Source: Methanomassiliicoccaceae archaeon (GTDB taxonomy: Archaea > Thermoplasmatota > Thermoplasmata > Methanomassiliicoccales > Methanomethylophilaceae). From it: DNA of 12,160 bases. Below are positions 1 to 6,300 of the stretch, piece after piece. The notes under the pieces were generated by a model. That model saw nothing but the letters and a program-made list of their open reading frames with translations, made no database searches and was not told the origin of the DNA. The stretch is from assembly GCA_016282555.1 (NCBI GenBank), contig JAEEKU010000038.1, positions 1-12,160 of the forward strand, given 5' to 3'. A program made the position numbers and the translations under genes. Each line of letters begins with the position of its first letter. Within the stretch, counting starts at the first letter, position 1.

Positions 1-1
1 C

Positions 2-553
2 AACGCCCTCACCCATGTCTCGTTCGGAAGCAAGCTGAAGGATCTCGGAGACGCGTTCACCATCCAGTTCCAGGACAAGAACGGAAAGACGGTGGCCAAG
101 GCCGAAGAGCTCCGCGGACACACCTACGAAGGTACTCAAGGGGTCCTCCGCGAGACCGGAGACACCCCTATCCCCGTCCATGTGACCGGCGTCGAACTGG
201 ACAAGTCGAGCGTCACTCTGGCCGCCGGCAAGACCCTGAAGCTGTCCGCAAAAGTCTCTCCTGACGACGCGGCCGACAAGTCCGTGTACTGGGAAACCAG
301 CAATCCGCTGGTCGCCACCGTCGACGAAAACGGGAACGTGAGGGCCGTGGCCGCCGGCACCGTGACGATATCCGTCACCACCCATGACGAGCACATGTCC
401 GACTACTGCACCGTGCACGTGTCTGCCGAGCCGTCGCCTACTCCCGAACCCTCCGGGTCCGACAACACCCTTCTTTACGCGGGGGTCGCTGTGGCGATAG
501 CGATTCTGGCCGTGCTCGCATTCTTCTTCATGAGATCGCGCGGCAAGATCTGA
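2..553 (+). CDS. Big_2 (Ig-like) domain surface protein, C-terminal part (5' end outside window)
   Basis: The reading frame is open from base 2, so this is the C-terminal 183 residues of a larger gene. A bacterial Ig-like group 2 (Big_2) domain starts around visible residue 59 (VTGVELDKSSVTLAAGKTL) and carries the typical core WETSNPLVATVD followed by AAGTVTISV. A short Pro/Ser/Thr linker (SPTPEPSGS) comes next, then one hydrophobic helix (LLYAGVAVAIAILAVLAFFF) and a basic tail ending MRSRGKI. This is the classic layout of a secreted protein anchored at its C terminus with the ectodomain outside. Big_2 domains are adhesion or structural modules; the ligand cannot be read from this part. A GTG at 92 could look like a start, but the coding frame continues upstream without a stop and the protein family is multi-domain, so I treat the gene as truncated by the window. 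It is followed by a hairpin terminator. Confidence 0.85.
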   Translation, partial: NALTHVSFGSKLKDLGDAFTIQFQDKNGKTVAKAEELRGHTYEGTQGVLRETGDTPIPVHVTGVELDKSSVTLAAGKTLKLSAKVSPDDAADKSVYWETSNPLVATVDENGNVRAVAAGTVTISVTTHDEHMSDYCTVHVSAEPSPTPEPSGSDNTLLYAGVAVAIAILAVLAFFFMRSRGKI

Positions 554-561
554 ACCTGAAC

Positions 562-585
562 GGGCGGGATCCTCCGATCCCGTCC
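562..585 (+). terminator. Hairpin terminator after the Big_2 surface protein
   Basis: A 10-bp stem (562-571 with 576-585, one G-U pair) closes on a 4-nt loop, CTCC, beginning 9 bases after the TGA stop. It is followed by the moderately T-rich CTATTTAG. Position and shape fit a transcription terminator for the upstream gene. Confidence 0.6.
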
Positions 586-679
586 TGAAACTATTTAGCC
601 GGACGCCATAAATCATGGCAATTTACACCATGCATAAGTCCGGCAGTTCGCAATCTGTTTTGTAACGCCGCCTTGACGG

Positions 680-876
680 AACACTCCGAAGCAGGATGAA
701 CGGACAATGTTCAATAGCTCTCATTTTCCAGAAATTCCTTGAGCGAACAGCAGATTATCCCGGTTCCTCATAACTACATATTTCGGGAAACTGTCCGGTA
801 TCCTGGCGAGATTTCCGGATTCTCTGCCTAAGGTCTTTTTAATCATCGATAAGCCTGCCGGCATACGGGCTGTTTT
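680..876 (-). pseudogene. Decayed C-terminal fragment of an AAA/DUF4143-type ATPase
   Basis: On the minus strand an open stretch from 876 to a TGA at 721-723 encodes peptide text resembling the C-terminal end of archaeal and bacterial AAA_14/DUF4143 ATPases: AGLSMIKKTLGRESGNLARI followed at once by PDSFPKYVV. In that family this spot reads roughly 'ETxxREfgnLxxIxDnyPKyVv'. After the stop, a shifted frame gives WKMRAIEHCPFILL, which could correspond to the family's final 'GIrhInixDFLL' strand, so at least one frameshift seems to have occurred. No start codon, nucleotide-binding domain or ribosome site remains. I recognise the family from the motif pattern only; a chance match is possible. It fits an accessory patch where genes have been lost. 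Confidence 0.4.
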
Positions 877-906
877 TCAATGGATCGGCGTACTCGCCGG
901 GAACCG
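868..906. repeat. 39-bp direct repeat, left copy
   Basis: These 39 bases match 2712-2750 in the same orientation with a single mismatch (T at 891, G at 2735). The repeat contains a 5-bp inverted repeat, CGGCG-(T/G)ACT-CGCCG. The two copies bracket the AlbA_2 regulator gene, 1.84 kb apart. Confidence 0.85.
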
Positions 907-1096
907 CTTAAGACATCGGCCAGACATCAGAAATCGAGGTATACTCTGTGTACAGGCATAAGTCCGGTAACATATTTTTGATGATTGCAGACCGCGCGGA
1001 CTCCGCTTTATTGAAACAGATCGGGTGACGCTCTGCCCGTCTCTCCCGGCCATCATCTCATGACAGGCGGACAGACCAGGATCGTATCCGCAATTT

Positions 1097-1142
1097 GTAT
1101 ACCAATATGGAATCAATTAGTATATCAATATGGAATCAATTA
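1097..1142 (+). repeat. 23-bp tandem duplication covering promoter and start codon
   Basis: Two head-to-tail 23-bp units, 1097-1119 and 1120-1142, differ at one base (C at 1102, T at 1125). Each unit contains a TATA-like element (GTATACCA or GTATATCA) and an ATG inside AATATGGAATCAATTA. The ATG of the second copy (1130) is in frame with the gene; that of the first copy (1107) is out of frame because 23 is not a multiple of 3. The duplication therefore doubles the core promoter and start region. Confidence 0.9.
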
Positions 1143-2458
1143 CTCTGCTGGCAAGCACTATGGCGAACATCGGGAGAGAGGACGAAACACAGGAATTCAA
1201 AGAAAGCACGGCAGAGATGAACGAAGCGATGGAAGCGATATGCGCCATGCTCAACAATTCCGGCAGAGCCCGTGTGTTCTTCGGAGTCAGAGATGACGGA
1301 ACCGTGATCGGCCAGATGATCGGAAAGAACACTCTGAAGGATATCTCTAAGAGCGTTCGCGAATCCATCGAACCCCCCGTGATTGCCAAAATTAAAGTGC
1401 TGAATACATCGGATGGGAAAGAGTACATCTCGGTGGAAACCCAGGGCACTGTCCGTCCGTACTCGGTAAAAGGGAACATACTGGTCAGAACCGGCGCGGA
1501 GAACCGCAAGGCTCCGCTGTCGGAACTCAGACGGATGATACTGAGCTCGGGCGATAATCTTCTGGACACTTCCTCTTACAATCAGGAACTGACATTCAGG
1601 GAACTTTGTACCCTGCTGAGGGACAATGGTTTAGACGTTCAGGACGACGAACGCCTGAGGAAGAGCTTCGGTCTGCTGAACAGCGACGGGAGACTGAATT
1701 ATCAGGCACAGCTTCTGTCCGACCAGAACGACATCCCTCTGTCAGTGGTCATGTTCCGCGGGACAGACAGATCGGACATGACTTTCAGGAAGGATTACGG
1801 CGGCCGTTCTCTGCTGACCGAGGTCAACCAGGTCCTCGACTTCGTACAGGCTCAGAACGAAGTATCCGTCCGGGTCGGTCCCGGAAGCAGGAAGGAGAGA
1901 GAACTTTTCGACGGTAATGCGTTCAGGGAGGCGTGGATCAATGCCTGCGTACATAACAACTGGATCGGCCACATTGCCCCTGCAGTCCATATATTCGACG
2001 ACCGCATGGAGATCATATCCTACGGAAGCATACCGTACTGGCTGTCGCTGGAGGATTTCTTCTCCGGGAAGAGTCTTCCAGTGAATGACGCTCTGATGAG
2101 AGTCTTTGTACAGACGAGGCTGACCGAACACACAGGGCACGGCATCCCGGTGATAACCTCCGCATACGGGAAGGAGGCGTTCGATCTGACCAGCGGAACG
2201 GTTACAGTCACGCTCAGATTCCGCGGATTGCGTTCCGCAGCATCTAGACACACAGGGGAGTATCCGCTGACGGAAAGGGAGATGAGCGTACTGGATGCGA
2301 TAAGGTCCAATCCGAATGCCAAACTGAACGACATCGCATACATGAGCGGCGTGAGCAGGTCATATGTGGGCAAGATCGTGATCAAACTGAAGGAGAAGGG
2401 CTTGATCGAACGCATAGGGAACCAGCGTACAGGGTACTGGAAGACCCGTCAGGCTTGA
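1130..2458 (+). CDS. AlbA_2 / HATPase / winged-helix ATP-binding transcriptional regulator
   Basis: 442 residues with the architecture of the COG2865 'ATP-dependent DNA helicase/regulator' family. Residues about 20-130 form an AlbA_2 (Schlafen AlbA) domain: the opening ETQEFKES, the core ICAMLNNSGRARVFFGVRDD, and ILVRTGAENRKAP at its end. Residues about 264-365 match the HATPase_c_4 type GHKL fold: REAWINACVHNNW is the N-box equivalent, FDDRMEIISYG and TGHGIP follow. Residues about 379-438 are a winged helix (LTEREMSVLDAI ... GVSRSYVGKIVIKLKEKGLI). Such proteins are thought to bind nucleic acid and regulate transcription; some AlbA_2 relatives are nucleases. The start is uncertain: ATG 1130 lies in a tandem repeat with no Shine-Dalgarno, and ATG 1160 (MANIGREDE) would also suit the family's usual start. 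It stands alone between two 39-bp repeats, next to a decayed ATPase, which suggests accessory or defence-like cargo; its target is unknown. Confidence 0.85.
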   Translation: MESITLLASTMANIGREDETQEFKESTAEMNEAMEAICAMLNNSGRARVFFGVRDDGTVIGQMIGKNTLKDISKSVRESIEPPVIAKIKVLNTSDGKEYISVETQGTVRPYSVKGNILVRTGAENRKAPLSELRRMILSSGDNLLDTSSYNQELTFRELCTLLRDNGLDVQDDERLRKSFGLLNSDGRLNYQAQLLSDQNDIPLSVVMFRGTDRSDMTFRKDYGGRSLLTEVNQVLDFVQAQNEVSVRVGPGSRKERELFDGNAFREAWINACVHNNWIGHIAPAVHIFDDRMEIISYGSIPYWLSLEDFFSGKSLPVNDALMRVFVQTRLTEHTGHGIPVITSAYGKEAFDLTSGTVTVTLRFRGLRSAASRHTGEYPLTEREMSVLDAIRSNPNAKLNDIAYMSGVSRSYVGKIVIKLKEKGLIERIGNQRTGYWKTRQA

Positions 2459-2843
2459 GGTAGCGGCGGCAGCGCCCTCAATCGGTCGAGGTAAGCACTA
2501 TCATCATCTGCGGGAACGGGAAGTTTTTCCTTTCCCCGGACTGGAGCGTAATAAAACCTCGTTGTTCCTCCGTATTCCGTACCTTGCGCAATCGATACCT
2601 CACACCTTTGACGGCCGAGGCAATTGTACCTGACTACAAAGTATAGCAGTGGCCGCGGAGGCAGGGTTGCTTCGGATTATCCTGTAAACTGCCGGAGTAC
2701 TGCTGTGGAATGGCTGTTTTTCAATGGATCGGCGGACTCGCCGGGAACCGTTCCGGGGCGGATCTGTGCAAGTCTTTTCCGGATCCGGAAATTCCCGCCG
2801 CCCGCGGAGGACGACAGGATCAATAATTGCGCGAACCCGGAGT
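2459..2843. other. Intergenic stretch between convergent genes
   Basis: These 385 bases separate the ends of two convergent genes. They hold the right copy of the 39-bp repeat (2712-2750). Open frames on both strands (up to about 88 codons) lack ribosome sites and familiar motifs. No strong terminator hairpin with a T-run was found; a weak GGGAA...TTCCC pairing around 2518-2536 is the best candidate. Confidence 0.5.
2712..2750. repeat. 39-bp direct repeat, right copy
   Basis: Right-hand partner of 868-906, 38 of 39 bases identical and in the same orientation. Flanking sequence is not clearly conserved beyond the 39 bases. It lies in the interval between the AlbA_2 gene and the convergent membrane-protein gene. 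Confidence 0.85.
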
Positions 2844-3284
2844 TTACTCCCTGGAGAGCAGCATTATTACGGAGGCCGCCGCGACGATAATTCCGCCGGC
2901 AACGGACACCCATACCCCGATCTCCGGGCTGACGGATATGAAATCGAAATGGTAATATTCTTTGGCATTGACGCAGTTTACGGCGAACAATGCGGAGAAA
3001 ATTACGTTCACGATACCCAGAACCGCCGCGAGAGCGGGAATTGATTTTGTTTTCAGTCTGATGCAGAGAATGCCGGCGATCACGGCAACGGCTCCGACGA
3101 TGATGGCTACGTGCGGCGCGTACGAATAAGCCTGTTCGTTAAGCATGTCCGTGAGCAGATCGAAACCGGAACGGACCGTTCCGATAAAATTGAACCAGCC
3201 CATGAGAAGGCTCAGGATGATCACGACGCCTCCGGCCGTCAGCAGGAACGCCGCAAAATACCGGATGTTTGCGTTTGAATTCAT
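2844..3284 (-). CDS. Small four-helix membrane protein, unknown function
   Basis: 146 residues. Four hydrophobic segments are visible at about 10-30, 57-76, 82-103 and 121-143, separated by loops of about 26, 5 and 17 residues; the ends are short and polar. I do not recognise a named family or catalytic motif. The start at 3284 is favoured because AAGGTGA lies 7 nt upstream of the ATG and a TATA-like TTATATTTTTATA lies near 3355-3371, giving a leader of about 50 nt. The frame remains open to 3512, which would add a further helix and a basic linker. It is transcribed away from the surface-protein gene at 3625 and converges on the AlbA_2 gene. A role in the envelope is all that can be inferred. 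Confidence 0.7.
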   Translation of the reverse strand: MNSNANIRYFAAFLLTAGGVVIILSLLMGWFNFIGTVRSGFDLLTDMLNEQAYSYAPHVAIIVGAVAVIAGILCIRLKTKSIPALAAVLGIVNVIFSALFAVNCVNAKEYYHFDFISVSPEIGVWVSVAGGIIVAAASVIMLLSRE

Positions 3285-3512
3285 TTCAGTTTCACCTTGT
3301 TCTGATCGTCCGCCGGCGGATTCCGCAGCGGAACGTGGAGAACGACATATCGTGCGTATAAAAATATAATCGGAAAATAGTTTCCGCGGACGGAAGAATC
3401 GCGTATTTCGCCGCTTTCCGGCTCTTCCTTTGATATAAACTCCCAGCAACCCCACGCACATCACGGCGATAATCACCGCCACGCCGGCGTAATACCATAC
3501 GGAATCCATCAT
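3285..3512 (-). other. In-frame upstream extension encoding one membrane helix; possible anchor remnant
   Basis: The frame of the downstream membrane protein is open for another 76 codons, beginning MMDSVWYYAGVAVIIAVMCV and followed by a basic stretch, KGRAGKRRNTRFFRPRK. The opening resembles the C-terminal anchor of the Big_2 protein at 1-553 (YAGVAVAIAI, then a basic tail), and a stop lies nine codons upstream. It may be the leftover tail of a lost surface protein, or a true N-terminal extension. The TATA box and ribosome site inside it argue against translation as part of the 3284 gene. Confidence 0.35.
3355..3371 (-). promoter_or_regulatory. TATA-like promoter of the four-helix membrane protein gene
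   Basis: On the minus strand the sequence reads GATTATATTTTTATACG, a strong archaeal TATA-like A/T block. It would place transcription start near 3335, leaving a leader of about 50 nt that contains AAGGTGA ahead of ATG 3284. Confidence 0.5.
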
Positions 3513-3549
3513 GCTTCCGGAATCGCGGGCAAGTCTTTAAGCATAACCC

Positions 3550-3570
3550 TCCCGGCGGACCCGGCCGGGA
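3550..3570. promoter_or_regulatory. 7-bp hairpin/inverted repeat between divergent genes
   Basis: TCCCGGC (3550-3556) pairs with GCCGGGA (3564-3570) across a 7-nt spacer, in the gap between the minus-strand frame ending upstream at 3512 and the plus-strand gene at 3625. It could be an operator or a structural element; nothing else supports a choice. Confidence 0.3.
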
Positions 3571-3624
3571 AACCGTTAATACCGCAGTCTGGCATACACA
3601 AACCAGTAACGGGAGATATGCTTT

Positions 3625-4857
3625 ATGAAGAACACGACTTTGATTGCCATAATCGCGGTGATAGCGGCTGTCGTCATAGCGGCGGCCGCGTTCGCATTGG
3701 GCGGTTCCGGCGGCGACAACAAAGAAAGCCCGGACGAACCGCAGACATACACGGTGACATTCGATTCCCGCGGCGGATCCGGCGTGCCCGCCCAGACAGT
3801 CAAGGCCGGCGCCCGCGCCTCCGAGCCTGCCGCTCCGGTTCTGGATGGTAACGTATTCGAAGGATGGTACGCCTCGGCCGACGGAGGAATCAGATTCGAT
3901 TTTGACAGCACTATTACGGGAAATATAACCCTGTACGCCCGCTGGGCAGAGGATTATAAACTGATCTATACCAAAAGCGATTTCGAGTCAATACAGAGCA
4001 GCGCCGGAGCCAGATACCGCCTGATGAACGACATCTCTCTCGGCGAGTGGAAAGAGCCGCTGCACACATGGTTCAGAGGGGTGCTGGACGGCAACGGGCA
4101 CGAGATCTCATACAGTTTTTCCGGAACCGCATCCTGGAGCAAAGCCGTTACGGAAGCCGGAACCGGAGGATACTCCTACGGGCTGTTCGGAAATCTGGAC
4201 GGTGCGGAGATACGCGATCTCAAGGTCCGCGCCAGCGTTGTGATGGATATTCCGTACAGCACGGCGGAGATCGATGCCGGGATTATAGCCGGTTCGGCTC
4301 TCGGCGGAAGCATAACCGGATGCACGGCCGACGGTACTTTCTATCTGAAATCCAGACTCTCCGCCAATTGTTTCATCTATGCCGGCGGACTGGTCGGAAA
4401 GACCGTAAAAGAGGCGCTGAGCGTCAGGGACTGTACGGTCGGAGCGTCCGTTGCGGCGAACGGGATGTCCGTTAGCATCGGCGGGGCGGTCGGATACGCG
4501 AACTCCCCGGTGAATGCTGAAGGTTTTGCCATGAGCGGCGAGGTTACCGGTCTGGGCGGAAAGATCTATGTTCCCGCCATCGGAACCGTGAGATCGGTAG
4601 CTAACGTTGGAGGAGTAATAGGATATTCCGGCGGCTCCTCGTCATCTGGCAACGCTGTCATCGCTACGGAAAACGTGAAGGTGATCAGAACTGCTCACAT
4701 CGGCGACGATACATCCCATCAGAACTCCGATCCCGAGCATCACATCGGATCCATAGGAAACGGAACCATAGCCGTGAGCGGAGGATCGAACATCGATCTG
4801 AGCGGCAACCTCGGTCCGTACGACGAGACGTACAAAGGAATCAGCTGGAACAGCTGA
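3625..4857 (+). CDS. Anchored surface protein with Listeria-Bacteroides (InlB B-type) repeat
   Basis: 410 residues. An N-terminal hydrophobic helix (about residues 5-26, LIAIIAVIAAVVIAAAAFAL) acts as a membrane anchor or uncleaved signal, followed by a Gly/Ser/Asp-rich linker. Residues about 41-108 form one Listeria-Bacteroides repeat (Flg_new/InlB B-repeat): YTVTFDSRGGSGVPAQTVKA, then FEGWYASADGG and ITLYARWAE. From about residue 110 comes a beta-rich region with repeated glycine-hydrophobic patches (YSYGLFGNLDGAEI, YAGGLVGKT, SIGGAVGYAN, NVGGVIGYSG) that resemble GLUG-type repeats of adhesin beta-helices. The start is set by GGGAGA 8 nt ahead of ATG 3625; the ATG at 3618 is in another frame. 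Inference: a cell-surface adhesin or host/matrix-interaction protein. Such repeats are widespread in gut bacteria and in gut Methanomassiliicoccales. Confidence 0.8.
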   Translation: MKNTTLIAIIAVIAAVVIAAAAFALGGSGGDNKESPDEPQTYTVTFDSRGGSGVPAQTVKAGARASEPAAPVLDGNVFEGWYASADGGIRFDFDSTITGNITLYARWAEDYKLIYTKSDFESIQSSAGARYRLMNDISLGEWKEPLHTWFRGVLDGNGHEISYSFSGTASWSKAVTEAGTGGYSYGLFGNLDGAEIRDLKVRASVVMDIPYSTAEIDAGIIAGSALGGSITGCTADGTFYLKSRLSANCFIYAGGLVGKTVKEALSVRDCTVGASVAANGMSVSIGGAVGYANSPVNAEGFAMSGEVTGLGGKIYVPAIGTVRSVANVGGVIGYSGGSSSSGNAVIATENVKVIRTAHIGDDTSHQNSDPEHHIGSIGNGTIAVSGGSNIDLSGNLGPYDETYKGISWNS

Positions 4858-4865
4858 CCGGGAGA

Positions 4866-4883
4866 ACCGGGGAAATTTCCGGT
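4866..4883 (+). terminator. Short hairpin after the InlB-repeat surface protein
   Basis: ACCGG (4866-4870) pairs with CCGGT (4879-4883) around the palindromic core GGAAATTTCC, 8 bases after the stop codon. No T-run follows, so it is a weak terminator candidate or a structured spacer before the next gene. Confidence 0.3.
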
Positions 4884-4897
4884 ACGGAGAGGGTGCG

Positions 4898-5020
4898 GTG
4901 ACGGGATTTCCGGACGATTCCAGGAGAGCCGGCGACGCTCTGGTTCTGTATGCAGAGAACGGCGTGTTCCTGGAGGATATAGACGGGGAGCTCCACCTGA
5001 TGGACGGCAGGACGGATTAG
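4898..5020 (+). CDS. Small ORF ending in TAG; candidate N-terminal part of a pyrrolysine readthrough protein
   Basis: A 40-codon frame begins with GTG at 4898, preceded by a good ribosome site (GGAG at 4886-4889, AGGG next to it). It encodes MTGFPDDSRRAGDALVLYAE and continues to HLMDGRTD before TAG at 5018-5020. Codon composition (G/C-rich third positions) looks coding. The frame continues directly after the TAG into the 149-codon ORF at 5021. Two readings are possible: a short gene translationally coupled to the next, or one 190-residue protein with TAG decoded as pyrrolysine, as in archaea that carry pylTSBCD. No homologous family was recognised. No pyl gene lies in the window. Confidence 0.45.
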   Translation: MTGFPDDSRRAGDALVLYAENGVFLEDIDGELHLMDGRTD

Positions 5021-5470
5021 GTGATATCATCTGAACCGCGCGGGCCGTCCACTTACCTCACGGAGGACGGGAAGCTGTGCGCGGTTGTGCGCAACGCTTT
5101 CGATGCCGGGGAGATACGCCGTACAGCCGTGGGGGGCACGGCGGTCTCGGCATCCGGCAGCGAGTACGACGCCGGGATGATGCTGAGAATGCTCGTGTCG
5201 GCGGTCCGCTGCGGTCCGGAAACTGATATATCTTATCTGGAGGGCAGGATGATCGCGGAGATCCTGAGGGAGTCGGGCGCGTTAAGCCCGGAATCCGCCG
5301 TGCCCGCGGAAGACACGGGATTCAGAAGAATTCCGCTCTCGATACTCAGGGGGTCCGGCGAGCGCGCGGTTTTCACGGAGGACGGAAGAATTTATCTGAA
5401 AATTACCGGCAACGTCCCGGAACGGAAAAGGCGATCTCCGGATCTTAATCGCTGCGGACGTCGAAGCTGA
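5021..5470 (+). CDS. Hypothetical protein, in frame with and directly after a TAG codon
   Basis: 149 codons, nominally starting with GTG at 5021 immediately after TAG 5018-5020 in the same frame. It is a soluble, acidic-to-neutral protein with no membrane segment; visible text includes YLTEDGKLCAVVRNAFDAGE, a helical middle (DAGMMLRMLVSAVRC, GRMIAEILRESGAL), and a basic end (ERKRRSPDLNRCGRRS). I do not recognise a family. The next ATG in frame is about 50 codons downstream, so the N terminus depends on the GTG or on readthrough from 4898. The end overlaps the convergent gene at 5445 by 26 bases. If readthrough occurs, the full product is 190 residues with residue 41 as pyrrolysine. Confidence 0.55.
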   Translation: MISSEPRGPSTYLTEDGKLCAVVRNAFDAGEIRRTAVGGTAVSASGSEYDAGMMLRMLVSAVRCGPETDISYLEGRMIAEILRESGALSPESAVPAEDTGFRRIPLSILRGSGERAVFTEDGRIYLKITGNVPERKRRSPDLNRCGRRS

Positions 5471-5762
5471 TCACCTTGTTGCAGGTGATGATGACGGATT
5501 CCTGACGGAAAACCCCGCAGACGGCTCTGGCGATATCGTATACCGTCTTTCTGGGAGCGCCGATCAGAGTGATCAGCAGGCTGTTCTCGTCGACCCAGGT
5601 GCCGTCGTCGTGAAAATATCCGCCCTCCATGACCTGTACCGAGAACGGGGTGCGGAAGTCTTTGCAGATTTCCCTCAGCACCGCTTTGTATCTGTCTGTC
5701 TCGTAATGCTGCTCTCTGCTGTCTTTGTCGCGGAGCCCTACGTATATCCTCGCTTCCAGCAT
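5445..5762 (-). CDS. Small DUF3574-like protein, unknown function
   Basis: 105 residues, no signal or membrane segment. The pattern ARIYVGLRDKDS near the start, VMEGGYFHDDGTWVDENSLL in the middle and RQESVIITCNKV near the end resembles the DUF3574 layout (beta strand with 'yfGL', a 'G.w.d..G....E.s.vl' strand, and a final 'f.QesVl...' strand), a small alpha-beta fold of unknown function. The match is by eye and the link is tentative. The start is set by GGAGAGAGG just ahead of ATG 5762; a longer open frame reaching 6191 is only the antisense frame inside nifU. A TATA-like AATTTATTACC at 5794-5804 would give a very short leader. It lies downstream of the nifU terminator, so it is probably transcribed independently. 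Confidence 0.65.
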   Translation of the reverse strand: MLEARIYVGLRDKDSREQHYETDRYKAVLREICKDFRTPFSVQVMEGGYFHDDGTWVDENSLLITLIGAPRKTVYDIARAVCGVFRQESVIITCNKVISFDVRSD

Positions 5763-5793
5763 GATCCTCTCTCCGGAACGCCATCTTCCGGAA

Positions 5794-5804
5794 GGTAATA
5801 AATT
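5794..5804 (-). promoter_or_regulatory. TATA-like promoter of the DUF3574-like gene
   Basis: The minus strand reads GAATTTATTACC. A start about 25 bases downstream (near 5774) leaves a leader of about 12 nt holding the ribosome site before ATG 5762. Confidence 0.45.
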
Positions 5805-5838
5805 CTCCGCAGACGGATAAACGCATGCGGAAAACGTT

Positions 5839-5864
5839 TTGCCGGCTTCTCCGGAAACCGGCAA
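5839..5864 (-). terminator. Terminator after nifS-nifU
   Basis: TTGCCGG (5839-5845) pairs perfectly with CCGGCAA (5858-5864) across a 12-nt loop, starting 5 bases beyond the nifU stop on the minus strand. It is followed by AACGTTTTCC. This separates nifSU from the DUF3574-like gene. Confidence 0.6.
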
Positions 5865-5869
5865 GGGTT

Positions 5870-6298
5870 TCAGTCGTTTATGTCGGCTTTGGGTTTTTGA
5901 AGACCATCGATGGTTATTCCCGATTTCTGGCAGTAATCCCAGAGGGCGGCGTGGATAGCCTCCTCGGCGAGAAGAGAGCAGTGGATCTTCACTACCGGGA
6001 GGCCGTCCAGAGCTTCCATCACGGCTTTGTTGGTGATCTCCATAGCCTCCTGAACGGATTTTCCCTTCACCATTTCGGTGGCCATGCTGCTGCTGGCTAC
6101 GGCCGCTCCGCATCCGAACGTTTTGAATTTGCAGTCGCGGATTATCCCGTTTTCGTCTATGTCCAGGAATATCCTCATGATGTCTCCGCACTTCGCGTTT
6201 CCCACGGTCCCTACTCCGGACGGATTCTCTATCTCTCCGACGTTTCTCGGGTTGGTGAAGTGATCGATGACCTTATCGCTGTATTCTCCGTCGTACAT
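5870..6298 (-). CDS. nifU: Iron-sulfur cluster assembly scaffold, IscU/NifU N-domain type
   Basis: 142 residues of the U-type scaffold on which cysteine desulfurase delivers sulfur and iron to assemble [2Fe-2S]/[4Fe-4S] clusters. The three ligand cysteines are in place: C37 in GNAKCGD (with the conserved Asp39), C63 in FGCGAA, and C107 in KIHCSLLAEEAI. The N terminus (YSDKVIDHFTNPRNVGEIEN) is family-typical. There is no C-terminal Nfu domain, so this is the short IscU-like form. ATG 6298 is preferred because AGAAGG lies 7 nt upstream; ATG 6304, two codons earlier, overlaps the nifS stop as ATGA and leaves only one base from that ribosome site. It is translated from the nifS message and closed by a hairpin. 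Both starts give the same functional protein. Confidence 0.95.
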   Translation of the reverse strand: MYDGEYSDKVIDHFTNPRNVGEIENPSGVGTVGNAKCGDIMRIFLDIDENGIIRDCKFKTFGCGAAVASSSMATEMVKGKSVQEAMEITNKAVMEALDGLPVVKIHCSLLAEEAIHAALWDYCQKSGITIDGLQKPKADIND

Positions 6299-6300
6299 AA

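Larger units (their letters stand above)
554..1129. other. Gene-poor interval with gene remnant and repeats
   Basis: These 576 bases carry the terminator of the upstream gene, the decayed ATPase fragment (minus strand), one copy of a 39-bp direct repeat, two copies of a 12-bp sequence GCATAAGTCCGG (632-643 and 956-967), and the tandem-repeat promoter of the AlbA_2 gene. The open frames in this stretch on either strand lack ribosome sites and recognisable domains. It reads as a degraded accessory region rather than as missed coding sequence. Confidence 0.6.

Noticed and set aside
868..2750. Intact insertion sequence between the 39-bp repeats
   Set aside because: No transposase motif was seen, the repeats are direct rather than inverted, and no target-site duplication was found.
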